From Pseudidiomarina gelatinasegens (GTDB lineage: Bacteria > Pseudomonadota > Gammaproteobacteria > Enterobacterales > Alteromonadaceae), in the NCBI RefSeq assembly GCF_004025325.1, contig NZ_RSFE01000003.1, positions 186,001 to 250,000 on the forward strand: a DNA stretch of 64,000 nucleotides. The letters run 5' to 3'. The notes beneath the pieces are model-generated. The model was not told the DNA's origin and ran no database searches. It worked only from the letters and a program-made list of their open reading frames with translations. Within the stretch, counting starts at the first letter, position 1. Each line of letters opens with the position of its first letter. The position numbers and the translations under genes are program-made. Positions 1-9,124 of the stretch are shown here, piece after piece.

Positions 1-1095
1 GCAATGATTTTCCATTCCTTAGGGCGTCACCCGCTGGCCGGCCTTGCCGCTGCATTCTCAGGCGTATCCGCGGGCTACAGTGCCAACTTACTTATCGGAA
101 CCGTTGACCCGTTATTGGCTGGTATCACCACCAAAGCTGCCAATATCATTGACCCTGAATATTATGTGGGGCCTGAAGCGAACTGGTATTTCATGTTCAT
201 TTCAACATTCCTGATTGCCATTATGGGTACCTTCGTAACTGAAAAAATCGTTGAGCCAAAGCTTGGTAAATACGATCCCAAAGAAGCAAGCATCAACCTC
301 AGCGAACAAAAAATTGAATCGCTCAGTTCAGTTGAGAAAAAAGGTCTTATCGGCGCCGGATTGAGCTTTTTAATTCTGGGCATTTTACTGGCTCTCACCA
401 TCGTTCCAGAATGGGGAATTTTACGTAACCCTGAAACCGGAGAAGTTGCTGGCTCGCCATTCCTAAAAGGTATTGTTGCGTTTATTTTTATTACCTTTGC
501 TGTTCCTGGCTATGTGTACGGCCGCATCACCAAAGTCATGCGTAGCGACCGTGATGTTATTGATGCCATGTCGGAAAGCATGAGCACCATGGGCATGTAC
601 ATTGTGTTGGTGTTCTTTGCGGCGCAATTCGTTGCGTTCTTCGGCTGGACCAACTTTGGCAGTATTTTAGCGATAAAAGGCGCAACCTTTTTACAGGAAG
701 TTGGCCTCACCGGACCATCGGTGTTCATCTTATTTATTCTGATGTGTGCTTTTGTAAACCTCATGCTGGGCTCTGCCTCGGCGCAATGGGCTATTACCGC
801 ACCAATTTTTGTGCCCATGCTGATGCTTATTGGTTATGCCCCGGAAGTAATTCAAGCGGCGTATCGTATTGGTGACTCGGTAACCAATATCATTACCCCA
901 ATGATGAGTTATTTCGGCCTAATTTTGGCGGTGGCGGTGCGCTATAAGAAAGACACAGGCATAGGCACCATGATTGCCATGATGCTGCCGTACTCAATTA
1001 TGTTCTTACTGGGTTGGGCGAGCTTGTTCTTCTTGTGGGTGTTCGCATTTGATATGCCGGTGGGTATCAACACACCAACCTATTACACACCGTAA
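1..1095 (+). CDS. AbgT family transporter, C-terminal part (cut by window edge)
   Basis: This is the C-terminal portion, about 364 codons, of an AbgT-family inner-membrane transporter. The reading frame is already open at base 1, so the start lies outside the window. The family includes E. coli AbgT (p-aminobenzoyl-glutamate uptake) and MtrF-like sulfonamide or antimetabolite exporters, so the substrate and direction here are unknown. The protein is rich in hydrophobic helices. It carries the family signature GRHPLAGLAAAFSGVS near its visible start and a second conserved stretch around GSASAQWAITAPIFVP followed by AAYRIGDSVTNIITP. It clearly resembles the complete 515-residue transporter at 7573-9120, which has the same two signatures, so the two are paralogues. 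It ends 6 bases before the end of the convergent MFS gene, with no hairpin between them. Confidence 0.93.
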   Translation, partial: AMIFHSLGRHPLAGLAAAFSGVSAGYSANLLIGTVDPLLAGITTKAANIIDPEYYVGPEANWYFMFISTFLIAIMGTFVTEKIVEPKLGKYDPKEASINLSEQKIESLSSVEKKGLIGAGLSFLILGILLALTIVPEWGILRNPETGEVAGSPFLKGIVAFIFITFAVPGYVYGRITKVMRSDRDVIDAMSESMSTMGMYIVLVFFAAQFVAFFGWTNFGSILAIKGATFLQEVGLTGPSVFILFILMCAFVNLMLGSASAQWAITAPIFVPMLMLIGYAPEVIQAAYRIGDSVTNIITPMMSYFGLILAVAVRYKKDTGIGTMIAMMLPYSIMFLLGWASLFFLWVFAFDMPVGINTPTYYTP

Positions 1096-1101
1096 GAGCG
1101 A

Positions 1102-2310
1102 TTAAAAATCAGCGGCCATCGGCTCTTCTCGTCGAAGTAGGCGGTAAATAATTACCGCCGTTAGGCCGCATGATCCCATAACGAATAACATCGCAAGCGG
1201 GTGATAGTGCCCTAACACACTGACTAGTGCCGAAATAATCCCGGCAATCAGGAACTGTAAACTACCTGTCACCGCAGATGCTGAGCCAGCGCGTTCTTGC
1301 TGCTCAGCAAGCGCGCCTGCCATAGCATTTGGAAAAACCATACCCAAGGTGCTTACATATAAGAATAATGGCACCAGCACGCCGACAAGCCCGAAATCAT
1401 TCCAGCCAGCGGTTATCAGCATCAGCGAGATAATGCCCAGAATTGGGAGTGACTTGTTCAATATTTTACGCGAGTCGCGGCGCCGCAGGATCCATGCATT
1501 AAATTGTGCCATACCGATAATCCCAACCGCATTAGCGCCAAACAACCAGCTGTAATGGGTTGGTGAAAGGCCAAAGTGTTCAATAAATACCAGTGGTGAT
1601 GCGGTAATGTAGGCAAACAACCCCGACTGGGCGATACCGCCACTTAGGGAATAACGCAAAAAGCTTGGGTCTTTCAACACGCTCCAATAAATTGGTAGGC
1701 TGGAGCGAATGCGAACTGCCGTATTAGGTAACCGTGTTTCGGGTAAACGCACATGCACGATTGCAAGGCAAGCGACGGCTAAAGCCGCAACAATCACGAA
1801 TATTGCCTGCCAGCCAAAGGCTGCCGTTACGTAAGCGCCGGCCAGCGGCGCTAAGATAGGCGCAATCCCCATCACGAGAATCAAAAAGCTAAATACCTGC
1901 GCCGATGCTTGCGGCGTATACAAATCACGCACCATAGCGCGGGCTATAACCAACCCCGCACACGAGCCGATAGCTTGCAAAAACCGAAGAACAATAAGGC
2001 TCTCAAGGTTCGGCGCAAAAGCGCAGGCAATTGAGGTAATAATATAAAGCACCAGCCCGAAATAGAGCGGTGGTTTGCGGCCAAAGCGGTCTGAAGCTGT
2101 GCCGTACAGCAATTGACCGATGAATAAGCCAAGGAAGAATGATGTTAACGACAGCTCAACCCGATTTGACTCCGTTGAAAAACTTTCCGCAATATCCCCG
2201 AAAGCTGGTAGGTACATATCAATCGACAGCGGCCCGAACGCCGTTAACAGCGCCAGCACAACCACGGTTAAATCAAATCGTGCGGTATCCGAAATCTTGT
2301 ATATTGTCAT
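1102..2310 (-). CDS. Bcr/CflA family multidrug efflux MFS transporter
   Basis: A 402-residue major facilitator superfamily drug:proton antiporter of the Bcr/CflA type, placed in the inner membrane. About twelve hydrophobic helices are visible. The MFS loop motif between helices 2 and 3 appears as YGTASDRFGRKPPLY (about residues 69-83). The N-terminal helix contains FGPLSIDMYLPAF, which is typical of Bcr. The family exports compounds such as bicyclomycin or sulfonamides; the substrate here cannot be read from sequence. The ATG overlaps the stop codon of the upstream 5'-nucleotidase gene by one base (TAATG), so the two genes are probably translated together as an operon. Confidence 0.93.
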   Translation of the reverse strand: MTIYKISDTARFDLTVVVLALLTAFGPLSIDMYLPAFGDIAESFSTESNRVELSLTSFFLGLFIGQLLYGTASDRFGRKPPLYFGLVLYIITSIACAFAPNLESLIVLRFLQAIGSCAGLVIARAMVRDLYTPQASAQVFSFLILVMGIAPILAPLAGAYVTAAFGWQAIFVIVAALAVACLAIVHVRLPETRLPNTAVRIRSSLPIYWSVLKDPSFLRYSLSGGIAQSGLFAYITASPLVFIEHFGLSPTHYSWLFGANAVGIIGMAQFNAWILRRRDSRKILNKSLPILGIISLMLITAGWNDFGLVGVLVPLFLYVSTLGMVFPNAMAGALAEQQERAGSASAVTGSLQFLIAGIISALVSVLGHYHPLAMLFVMGSCGLTAVIIYRLLRREEPMAADF

Positions 2311-4028
2311 TACTCGGCCGCTGTATAGCTGATTGTGCTATGCGCATCTGGCCGTCGTATTGTTTTTATTTTGCGGGCCCAATCCACAAACGATTGCGCA
2401 TAGTTTACATAGGTATCGGTACTGCGACCGTTAGCAGAAATGTCCGCTAACAACGCCCATCCGTCGTTACCGCCAGCCAAAAAGCTATTGGTTACCATGG
2501 TATACGTCTGTGACATTTGTAGAGGTTGCCAACCGGTTGGTGTTTCTACCTCAAGTTGACTCACACGTTCACCATTAGCAGCTGCCATATTCACAGCGAA
2601 CCGAATGCCTGCGCCATGCGGATAAGCGCCATCGGAGCCCCCCGCAGAAACAGCATAAGCAAGCGCTTGTTCCAGCACTTGTTTCACTTCCTGGCCGGTG
2701 ATCTGCATTTCAACCAAGGTGTTCGCAAACGGCAGTAAACTGTATACGTCGGCTACCGTGAGCTCGCCAGCAATTATTTCACGACGCACGCCGCCGCCGT
2801 TTTGTAATGCAAAATCAGCTTGAGGTGCGCTCATCATAAAGGCTTCTGCTACAGCGCGGTGCGCATCAGACTGCCGACCTACACCACACTCAGGATTTGC
2901 CAACGGTCCCATGCGCCGTAAGCACAGGCGCTCCTCGACTTGTGCAACGACTTGCTGGGTCAACACATCGATTTCTTCTTGATAGTGTTCCAGTTGCTCC
3001 AAAATTGCAGGATGCTCCGCAACTGCAGCAAACTGCGCTAACGAGCCGACCTGCTCTGGCGCGTTCTCAGCAACCAGAAAGTGTGACTGGCCACCACAAT
3101 CAGCAACGCTATTGCCATCAAACGAAACCGTTAGCTCGCCGACAACTTGACTGTATTGCCATGCGTGAGCCACACACACCAGATTACCTTCAGCATTGGT
3201 TACTTGCATTGGGTACGGGCCGACACTCGGTAATCCATACCGACTGTAGTCACCCATCAGCGTGTGGGAATCACCGCCAATAATAAAGTCTACTGCAGGT
3301 AGTTTTTCAGCAAGTTCAAGGTCATTTCGATATTGAATATGTGTGAGTAAGCCAATCTTCTCAATACCGAGCCCACGCAATTCGTCAATGTAGTATTTGG
3401 CCGTTTCATATTCGTCTGCAAACAACGTGGTTTTATCGGGCTGCGATGAGTTTTTGGTTTTAACGGCAATGTCCAAGCCGATCAAACCAATACGCTCACC
3501 ACCAACATTGTAGACTGCGTAAGGCTTAAAGCTATCCCAACGGGTTTTGGGAGTCAGTGGCGAAGCCCCTACTTCGGGCTCAACGTTCGCGCCTAATACA
3601 ACGGTGCCACAGGCACTCATGCTTAACGCATCCAGAAACCGCTTCAGGCCGGCGTCGCCATTATCGAATTCATGATTCCCTAATGCCAGAGCATCGAAAC
3701 ACACAAGATTCATCAGTGCCGCGTCTGCCGCGCCATCAAACAACGTGTAGAACAACGTGCCAGTAATCGCGTCACCGGCATGCAGCGTCAATACGTTTTC
3801 CTGGCGTGTTCGAATCGCTTCAATTTGAGTGGCGACACGGGCAAATCCACCAGTTTCAACAGCAAACGTTTCGCCGTTTACGTTAATGGCCGTGCGTTGC
3901 ATCGGTAATAAGTGCGAATGGTGATCATTAATGTGGGCAACCGTTAGCTGAAACGGTTGAGGTTCTGAAAGTTGCGCGCAACTCGCCAGTATAATACTGC
4001 TTAAAAGGGTTACCGCTAAACGTTTCAT
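2310..4028 (-). CDS. Secreted lipoprotein metallophosphatase / 5'-nucleotidase (UshA/NadN-like)
   Basis: A periplasmic or outer-membrane-anchored 5'-nucleotidase-type enzyme of about 572 residues. Family members hydrolyse nucleotides, UDP-sugars or NAD outside the cytoplasm so that nucleosides and phosphate can be scavenged. The N-terminus is a lipoprotein signal with lipobox LASC near residue 17. The calcineurin-like metallophosphatase domain shows NDHHSH, GNHEFDNGD and GGDSHT, the metal-binding blocks. The C-terminal substrate domain shows QNGGGVRRE and FLAGGNDGW. An ATG six bases upstream (4034) directly abuts the AAGGA ribosome site, so the ATG at 4028 with a 6-base spacer is the better start. 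The exact substrate is not resolvable; UshA-like and NadN-like activities are both possible. It overlaps the following MFS gene. Confidence 0.92.
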   Translation of the reverse strand: MKRLAVTLLSSIILASCAQLSEPQPFQLTVAHINDHHSHLLPMQRTAINVNGETFAVETGGFARVATQIEAIRTRQENVLTLHAGDAITGTLFYTLFDGAADAALMNLVCFDALALGNHEFDNGDAGLKRFLDALSMSACGTVVLGANVEPEVGASPLTPKTRWDSFKPYAVYNVGGERIGLIGLDIAVKTKNSSQPDKTTLFADEYETAKYYIDELRGLGIEKIGLLTHIQYRNDLELAEKLPAVDFIIGGDSHTLMGDYSRYGLPSVGPYPMQVTNAEGNLVCVAHAWQYSQVVGELTVSFDGNSVADCGGQSHFLVAENAPEQVGSLAQFAAVAEHPAILEQLEHYQEEIDVLTQQVVAQVEERLCLRRMGPLANPECGVGRQSDAHRAVAEAFMMSAPQADFALQNGGGVRREIIAGELTVADVYSLLPFANTLVEMQITGQEVKQVLEQALAYAVSAGGSDGAYPHGAGIRFAVNMAAANGERVSQLEVETPTGWQPLQMSQTYTMVTNSFLAGGNDGWALLADISANGRSTDTYVNYAQSFVDWARKIKTIRRPDAHSTISYTAAE

Positions 4029-4053
4029 CACCATTCCTTCACCTAGTTATTCG

Positions 4054-4986
4054 TTACTTCACTAAACCAATTTCGCGCAATCGCTCCATCAAGTAATCAT
4101 CGGAACTAATGGGTTCAAATTTTTGCGGGTTCGCGTCAGTTATGCAGCTTTCCAACGGCGTAATCATCACATCTGGATTGAAGTGCAAGAAAAACGGGAT
4201 GGAATAACGTGATTTATGGCTATATGGCGCTGGCGGATTGACAACGCGGTGCGTGGTTGAAGGCAACACACCATTGGTCATGCGCTGCAACATATCGCCC
4301 ACATTACAGATTATTGCGCCTTCAATGATCGTTACTGGAATCCAGGAGCCGTCTTTTGCCAGCACTTCTAAACCTGGTTCGCGTGAGCCAACCAGCAGTG
4401 TTAAAACGTTGATGTCTTCATGTGCACCGGCGCGTACTGACGGGGTACCTTCGTCAATAATTGGTGGGTAATGCAACGGGCGTAGAATCGAATTACCCAA
4501 GTTGACTTTATCGTTAAAAAAGTCACGTGGCTGCTTCAAGTAAACGGCTAACGCCTCAAGCACCTGTAACCCAAGCGCATCAAGTGCTTCGTAAAGTTTT
4601 AGAATTTTACCTTTGAACGCAGGCAGTTCGTGCGGCCAAATATTCGGCGTAAGTTGAGAAAATGGCGGCTCACCTTCGATTTCACGACCAACATGCCAAA
4701 ATTCTTTTAAATCAACATGCTTGGCGTCTTTAGCTATCTCTGTACCAAATGGCGTATAGCCACGCGCTCCACCGCCGCCAGGTATGTGATATTGCTTTTT
4801 TACTGATTCGGGTAACGCAAATAATTCACGACAAATGTCCAACGCATTATCGATAAGCTGCTGATCAATACCGTGTTTTGTTAGCGCAACAAACCCGTTG
4901 GTTTCATAGCCTTCGCCTACATGTTGTGCAAAAGCATTAAAGTCTTCGCCATACAGGCTCATATCAATATGCGGAATGGATTTCAT
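4054..4986 (-). CDS. Isopenicillin N synthase-like 2-oxoglutarate/Fe(II) oxygenase
   Basis: A cytosolic non-haem iron oxygenase of the isopenicillin N synthase-like family, about 310 residues. The Fe(II) ligands are visible as HEDINVLTLL (H-x-D) and HRVVNPP (distal H). The co-substrate-binding arginine-serine pair appears as SRYSIPFF. The N-terminal DIOX_N-type half has GFVALTKHGI and the typical GARGYTPFG region. Bacterial members have varied or unknown substrates, so no pathway is assigned; nothing nearby suggests antibiotic synthesis. An in-frame upstream ATG at 5019 adds 11 residues that do not look like the family. The start at 4986 (MKSIPHIDMSLYG) matches the usual N-terminus. It diverges from the outer membrane protein gene. 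Confidence 0.88.
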   Translation of the reverse strand: MKSIPHIDMSLYGEDFNAFAQHVGEGYETNGFVALTKHGIDQQLIDNALDICRELFALPESVKKQYHIPGGGGARGYTPFGTEIAKDAKHVDLKEFWHVGREIEGEPPFSQLTPNIWPHELPAFKGKILKLYEALDALGLQVLEALAVYLKQPRDFFNDKVNLGNSILRPLHYPPIIDEGTPSVRAGAHEDINVLTLLVGSREPGLEVLAKDGSWIPVTIIEGAIICNVGDMLQRMTNGVLPSTTHRVVNPPAPYSHKSRYSIPFFLHFNPDVMITPLESCITDANPQKFEPISSDDYLMERLREIGLVK

Positions 4987-5040
4987 GGATGTCGTTTCCC
5001 AAGGAATGAATTCATACAAAATAGGCGCATATGCTAAGTA

Positions 5041-5057
5041 GTTTAGCTTGTCTAAAC
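5041..5057. repeat. Perfect inverted repeat between divergent genes, possible operator
   Basis: GTTTAG and CTAAAC, separated by 5 bases, form a perfect dyad. It lies in the 162-base region between the divergent oxygenase and outer membrane protein genes. Size, spacing and position suit a dimeric repressor or activator site. No regulator family is recognised from the half-site, and no regulator gene is adjacent. Confidence 0.35.
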
Positions 5058-5148
5058 AAGGGTAAATCTTGCGTAAACCGCCTTTTGCTTACAATTTTAA
5101 GTTGCTACCGTCTAATGCAGATTCTAGCAAAAAGTGAGGTAAATCACG

Positions 5149-5724
5149 ATGAAATTGCAACAAAGCGTTCTTTGCGCGACTCTGTTTGCGTCGAGCTTAG
5201 TCTTAACCGGCACCGCAGCAGCTCAAAGTCAGCAAAATCAAACACAACAACACCGTCACTCTGCATACAATTATGCCAGCGTCGGTGTTGCTGATCATGA
5301 TGGCGGCGATAGCATTGTGGTTGAGGGCTCGTATGAATTTAAGAGCCCATATTTTGTAAGTGGCTACTATCGCAATTTTGACAATGATGCGGGTAGCAGT
5401 GCTGATTCTCTCAGCGCGAAGCTCGGCCGCTATTTTTGGCTAAACAGCGGCTTAACCGCAGACGTTGGCGTGCGTGTTGGCCGCGTTGATTTTGGTCCTG
5501 TTGATAGTAACTTCTGGGGCGTTGAAGCAAACTTGCGTCAACGCGTTGATCAATTTGAATTTTATGGTGGCCTCGGCTGGGTTGATTACACCGATGCCGG
5601 CTCAGACAATCAATACCAATTTGGCGTTAATTACTACATCGATTCCAACCTTTCTGTAGGGGTTGGGTATCAAGACAGCGAATATGGCGATGGTGTTCGC
5701 TTCCGTGGTAGTTATCACTTCTAA
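5149..5724 (+). CDS. Outer membrane beta-barrel protein
   Basis: A 191-residue exported protein. It has a classical signal peptide of about 25 residues that ends in TAAAQS, followed by a short Gln-rich segment. The rest alternates hydrophobic and polar residues with many Gly, Tyr and Asp, for example YGGLGWVDYTDAG and YYIDSNLSVGVGYQDSEYG. It ends in aromatic GSYHF. A C-terminal phenylalanine on an amphipathic strand is the usual signal for BAM-mediated barrel insertion. Size suggests an eight-stranded barrel of the Ax21/OmpA-N-like kind. Function is unknown. A GAGG ribosome site sits 9 bases before the ATG. It is probably monocistronic. Confidence 0.85.
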   Translation: MKLQQSVLCATLFASSLVLTGTAAAQSQQNQTQQHRHSAYNYASVGVADHDGGDSIVVEGSYEFKSPYFVSGYYRNFDNDAGSSADSLSAKLGRYFWLNSGLTADVGVRVGRVDFGPVDSNFWGVEANLRQRVDQFEFYGGLGWVDYTDAGSDNQYQFGVNYYIDSNLSVGVGYQDSEYGDGVRFRGSYHF

Positions 5725-5773
5725 TTAATTCAGGTATGCTGTGGCTCATTGACGGTTGTGTTGGAGACCTGTG

Positions 5774-6931
5774 ATGCCACAGCTACCTAGTTTTATCCAA
5801 ATGTATCGCGATTTAGTCGCGACCCCTTCTGTTTCGTGCTTAGACCCCAGCTGGGATACCAGCAATAAAGCAGTTATTGAAAAGCTTGCTGGATGGCTGG
5901 AAAGTCTCGGGTTTCAAATTGACGTGCATGAACTCGACCGTCAGCCGGGTAAATACAATCTGCTTGCGCACTATGTGCCAGACGGTATAACCGAGGGCGG
6001 TTTATTGCTATCGGGTCACACCGACACCGTACCATGGGATGAAGGCCGCTGGACACACGACCCATTTAAGCTACGCGAAGACAACGGCCGCTTGTATGGC
6101 CTAGGCACCGCCGACATGAAGGGCTTTTTCGCGTTTGTGATTGAAGCGCTACGCAGTATCGACCTGCGCACGTTAAAAAAGCCTCTGTATATTTTGGCCA
6201 CTGCGGATGAAGAAACAACCATGGCCGGCGCCCGCGAGCTTGATGCCTTTGGTCACCTTAAACCTGATTTTGCAATCATTGGCGAGCCCACATCAATGAC
6301 CCCCGTGGTCATGCACAAGGGCCATCTAACCGAGTCAATTCGCGTTACCGGCAAGTCTGGACACAGCTCAAACCCAGCTGCAGGTATTAATGCGATTGAG
6401 GTTATGCATGATGTCATTACGCAACTGCGCAGTGTACAAAACGATTTCCGTAAGCGTTATCAGGATGATTCATTCGAAGTGCCCTACCCAACACTTAACT
6501 TCGGCGCAATTCACGGTGGTGATGCCGCCAACAGAATCTGCGCATGCTGCGAACTGCATCTCGACATGCGCCCGTTGCCAGGAATGAACATCGACGAACT
6601 CTATGGCGTGATTGACGAGCGCTTAACTGAAGTGAAAGCGAAATACCCTGGCGCTATCTGTTTAGAACATATGCATGAGCCCATTCCTGGCTATCGCTGT
6701 GACCCTGAGTCTGAAATTGTACAGTTGGCCCAAGGGTTAACGGGTAATCCTCCAGAGCCTGCCAATTACTGCACCGAAGCGCCTTTCGTGCAGGCCTTAG
6801 GTTGCCAAACCATCATTATGGGCCCGGGCAATATTGCTCAAGCCCATCAACCTGATGAGTTTATTCAAATCGATGAAATTGCACCGGCTCAAAACCAACT
6901 GCGCGATCTTATTCGTTCGGTGTGCTTGTAG
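5774..6931 (+). CDS. argE: Acetylornithine deacetylase
   Basis: Zinc- or cobalt-dependent M20-family deacetylase of arginine biosynthesis, converting N-acetylornithine to ornithine and acetate in the cytosol. About 385 residues, as usual for ArgE. Metal-binding motifs are visible: SGHTDTVP (H and D), GTADMKGFF (D), [10 protein letters not shown] (the catalytic and ligand Glu pair) and IGEPTS. The dimerisation insert begins at [18 protein letters not shown]. The frame is open back to a TTG at 5756. GGAG at 5763-5766 best fits the GTG at 5771 or the ATG at 5774, and MPQLPSF is the family-like N-terminus. Its 3' end overlaps the convergent rnhB by 23 bases. No other arg genes are in the window. 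Confidence 0.94.
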   Translation: MPQLPSFIQMYRDLVATPSVSCLDPSWDTSNKAVIEKLAGWLESLGFQIDVHELDRQPGKYNLLAHYVPDGITEGGLLLSGHTDTVPWDEGRWTHDPFKLREDNGRLYGLGTADMKGFFAFVIEALRSIDLRTLKKPLYILATADEETTMAGARELDAFGHLKPDFAIIGEPTSMTPVVMHKGHLTESIRVTGKSGHSSNPAAGINAIEVMHDVITQLRSVQNDFRKRYQDDSFEVPYPTLNFGAIHGGDAANRICACCELHLDMRPLPGMNIDELYGVIDERLTEVKAKYPGAICLEHMHEPIPGYRCDPESEIVQLAQGLTGNPPEPANYCTEAPFVQALGCQTIIMGPGNIAQAHQPDEFIQIDEIAPAQNQLRDLIRSVCL

Positions 6932-7496
6932 CGGCTAATAACCGCGCAACTGGCCCGAAACTTTTGCGGTGAATACTGCAAGGCCCATGAATTTGCAAAG
7001 CTTCTAAGTGGGCTTTGGTTGGGTATGCTTTATGTTTGGCGAAGTCATAAGCGGGATACAAGGCATGCCATTCAAACATTTGCCGATCACGCTCAACCTT
7101 GGCCAAGATCGATGCAGCACCAATACAGGCTTCTAACGCATCACCGCCCACAATCGCTTCGGCAGGCACGCTTAAGTTCGGTAGCTTGTTGCCATCCACT
7201 AAAACTTTACTGGGTGCAACAGGCAAAGCTTCTACCGCACGTTTCATCGCCAACAATGAGGCCTGCAGAATATTTATCTGGTCAATTTCGTCCGCATCAC
7301 ATTGCGCAATCGACCAATACAGCGCCTTTTCTTTAATTTCCAGACTCAACGCTTCACGCTTTTTCTCTGAAAGTTTTTTCGAATCCGTTATGCCCTCAAT
7401 AGGTTGAGCTGGGTCTAAAATCACTGCTGCTGCAACCACCGGACCGGCTATAGGCCCCCGCCCTGCTTCATCTGTTCCACAAATCATCTGTTTCAT
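6909..7496 (-). CDS. rnhB: Ribonuclease HII
   Basis: RNase HII, 195 residues, removes ribonucleotides and RNA from RNA:DNA hybrids, including single misincorporated ribonucleotides. The signature [14 protein letters not shown] near the N-terminus supplies the acidic D-E pair. Further catalytic acidic residues lie in [10 protein letters not shown] and [21 protein letters not shown], followed by the HKAYPTKAH segment typical of the C-terminal half. In many gammaproteobacteria rnhB lies next to lpxB and dnaE. Here it stands alone, tail-to-tail with argE with a 23-base coding overlap. Confidence 0.96.
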   Translation of the reverse strand: MKQMICGTDEAGRGPIAGPVVAAAVILDPAQPIEGITDSKKLSEKKREALSLEIKEKALYWSIAQCDADEIDQINILQASLLAMKRAVEALPVAPSKVLVDGNKLPNLSVPAEAIVGGDALEACIGAASILAKVERDRQMFEWHALYPAYDFAKHKAYPTKAHLEALQIHGPCSIHRKSFGPVARLLAATSTPNE

Positions 7497-7503
7497 CTTG
7501 TAG

Positions 7504-7561
7504 TTGTTGTGTATTGTTACCTTATGATACTTTCGTCTTAATCATAATAACAATACAACAA
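7504..7561. repeat. Long imperfect inverted repeat between rnhB and abgT
   Basis: The left arm (7504-7528) and right arm (7541-7561) are near-complementary over about 21 to 25 bases, allowing two small gaps, with a 12-base loop (7529-7540). Readable half-sites are TTGTTGT..ATTGTTA and TAACAATACAACAA; the inner parts are TTATGAT and ATCATAA. The element fills almost the whole 76-base gap between divergent rnhB and abgT and ends just before the abgT ribosome site (AAAGG). It could be an operator or a 5'-UTR hairpin. It lacks a terminator-like T-run. Confidence 0.6.
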
Positions 7562-7572
7562 AAGGTTTCCTC

Positions 7573-9120
7573 ATGAGTGGTTCGCAAGAATCGTCCACTT
7601 TGCTTAATCGCATACTCGACAAAGTCGAGAAAGTGGGTAATAAACTTCCTGATCCAGCGGTGATGTTTTTTGGTCTTCTAATTATCGTCTGGATATTCAG
7701 CTTTTTACTATCTGGCGTTCAATTTGATGCTATACACCCGTTAACCGGCGAAAATGTTGGTATCAATAACCTACTTGCTGGCGATGAAATGGCCGACTTC
7801 TTGGCCAACATGGTGGGCACCTTTATGGGGTTTGCACCACTTGGCGTGGTACTAGTTGCCATGCTTGGTGTTGGTGTGGCTGAGCGCAGTGGCTTTATTA
7901 ATGTCGCCATTAAGCTCATGTTGAATGTCACCCCTAAATTGTTACTAACGCCGGTACTTATTTTGGTTGCCATTGTTAGTCACACCGCTGTCGATGCCGG
8001 CTACGTGCTGGTTATTCCATTGGGTGGCGTTATATTCTTTGCCGCTGGCAGACATCCTTTGGCGGGTATCGCGGCTGCATTCGCTGGTGTATCGGGTGGA
8101 TTTAGTGCCAACTTTGTACCATCAGCAATCGACCCGTTACTGCAAGGATTTACGCAAAGCGCCGCACAAATTCTTGACCCGGCCATTCAACTCAATCCGC
8201 TTAATAACTATTTCTTCACTGCGGCCTCTTCAATTGTGGTTGTGTTAGTTGGTTGGTACTTAACTGACCGTGTCATTGAGCCACGTTTGCAGAAAAATGC
8301 CACCATTGACGGTGACCAAGAAGATATGCCGGTGCTTGACGACGTGACACCACGTGACCGCAAAGCATTCTATGCGGGCGTATTGACCATGGTTGTTGGC
8401 TTGGTTGCGCTGTATTTTGCTGCAACGACTGAAAACACTCCGTTGGCTGACCCCACCGGTGAACTAGCATCGTTTACAGCACCTCTGATGCAAATGATTG
8501 TGCCGTTAATTTTCCTGTTGTTTATTATTCCAGGTATTGTGCACGGCTTCATTTCAGGCAGCTTCAAGAATTCACAAGACGTGATTGGCGCAATGACCAA
8601 GTCGATGTCAGATATGTCGTACTACATGGTTATGGCTTTCTTCTGTGCCCTGTTTATTAAAGCTTTTGGTGATTCAAACCTCGGCACCTTGCTGTCGATT
8701 AAGGGCGCACAGTTCTTGAGCTCGTTGCAATTAACTGGCGGCGTAACCATGGTTGGCATGATCATTCTCGTTGCCTTTATTAACCTATTCGTTGGTTCGG
8801 CCTCAGCAAAATGGGCGCTTATCTCACCAATTTTCGTACCTATGCTTATGCAACTCGGTTATTCACCTGATTTAACTCAAGCGGCCTACCGTGTCGGTGA
8901 TTCCATCAGTAATATTATTACGCCATTGTTGCCTTACTTCCCTCTGGTGGTGCTGTATTGCCAGCGGTATGTAAAAGGCACTGGTATTGGTTCGTTGGTC
9001 GCAATGATGTTGCCATTTACCTTTAGCTTGTTAATTATTTGGTCAGCATTTTTGATTATCTACTGGATGATTGGTATTCCGTTGGGCTTCCAATCAAACT
9101 ACATGTATCCAGCAGGTTAA
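7573..9120 (+). CDS. AbgT family transporter (complete)
   Basis: A full-length 515-residue AbgT-family inner-membrane protein, paralogous to the truncated gene at 1-1095. The N-terminus has a cytosolic stretch (LDKVEKVGNKLPDPAVMFF) that is characteristic of AbgT. The body has about eleven to thirteen hydrophobic segments and re-entrant loop sequences, with conserved GRHPLAGIAAAFAGVSGGFSAN and GSASAKWALISPIFVP followed by AAYRVGDSISNIITP. Known members either import p-aminobenzoyl-glutamate or export folate-pathway antimetabolites. The sequence alone does not decide. It begins 76 bases from divergent rnhB behind a long inverted repeat and is followed 4 bases later by a short-chain dehydrogenase gene, so the two are probably co-transcribed. 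Confidence 0.95.
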   Translation: MSGSQESSTLLNRILDKVEKVGNKLPDPAVMFFGLLIIVWIFSFLLSGVQFDAIHPLTGENVGINNLLAGDEMADFLANMVGTFMGFAPLGVVLVAMLGVGVAERSGFINVAIKLMLNVTPKLLLTPVLILVAIVSHTAVDAGYVLVIPLGGVIFFAAGRHPLAGIAAAFAGVSGGFSANFVPSAIDPLLQGFTQSAAQILDPAIQLNPLNNYFFTAASSIVVVLVGWYLTDRVIEPRLQKNATIDGDQEDMPVLDDVTPRDRKAFYAGVLTMVVGLVALYFAATTENTPLADPTGELASFTAPLMQMIVPLIFLLFIIPGIVHGFISGSFKNSQDVIGAMTKSMSDMSYYMVMAFFCALFIKAFGDSNLGTLLSIKGAQFLSSLQLTGGVTMVGMIILVAFINLFVGSASAKWALISPIFVPMLMQLGYSPDLTQAAYRVGDSISNIITPLLPYFPLVVLYCQRYVKGTGIGSLVAMMLPFTFSLLIIWSAFLIIYWMIGIPLGFQSNYMYPAG

Positions 9121-9124
9121 TTTA

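Noticed and set aside
4054-4986. Antibiotic biosynthesis cluster based on the isopenicillin N synthase-like gene
   Set aside because: No peptide synthetase, acyltransferase or resistance partner is adjacent, and the family includes many primary-metabolism oxygenases.
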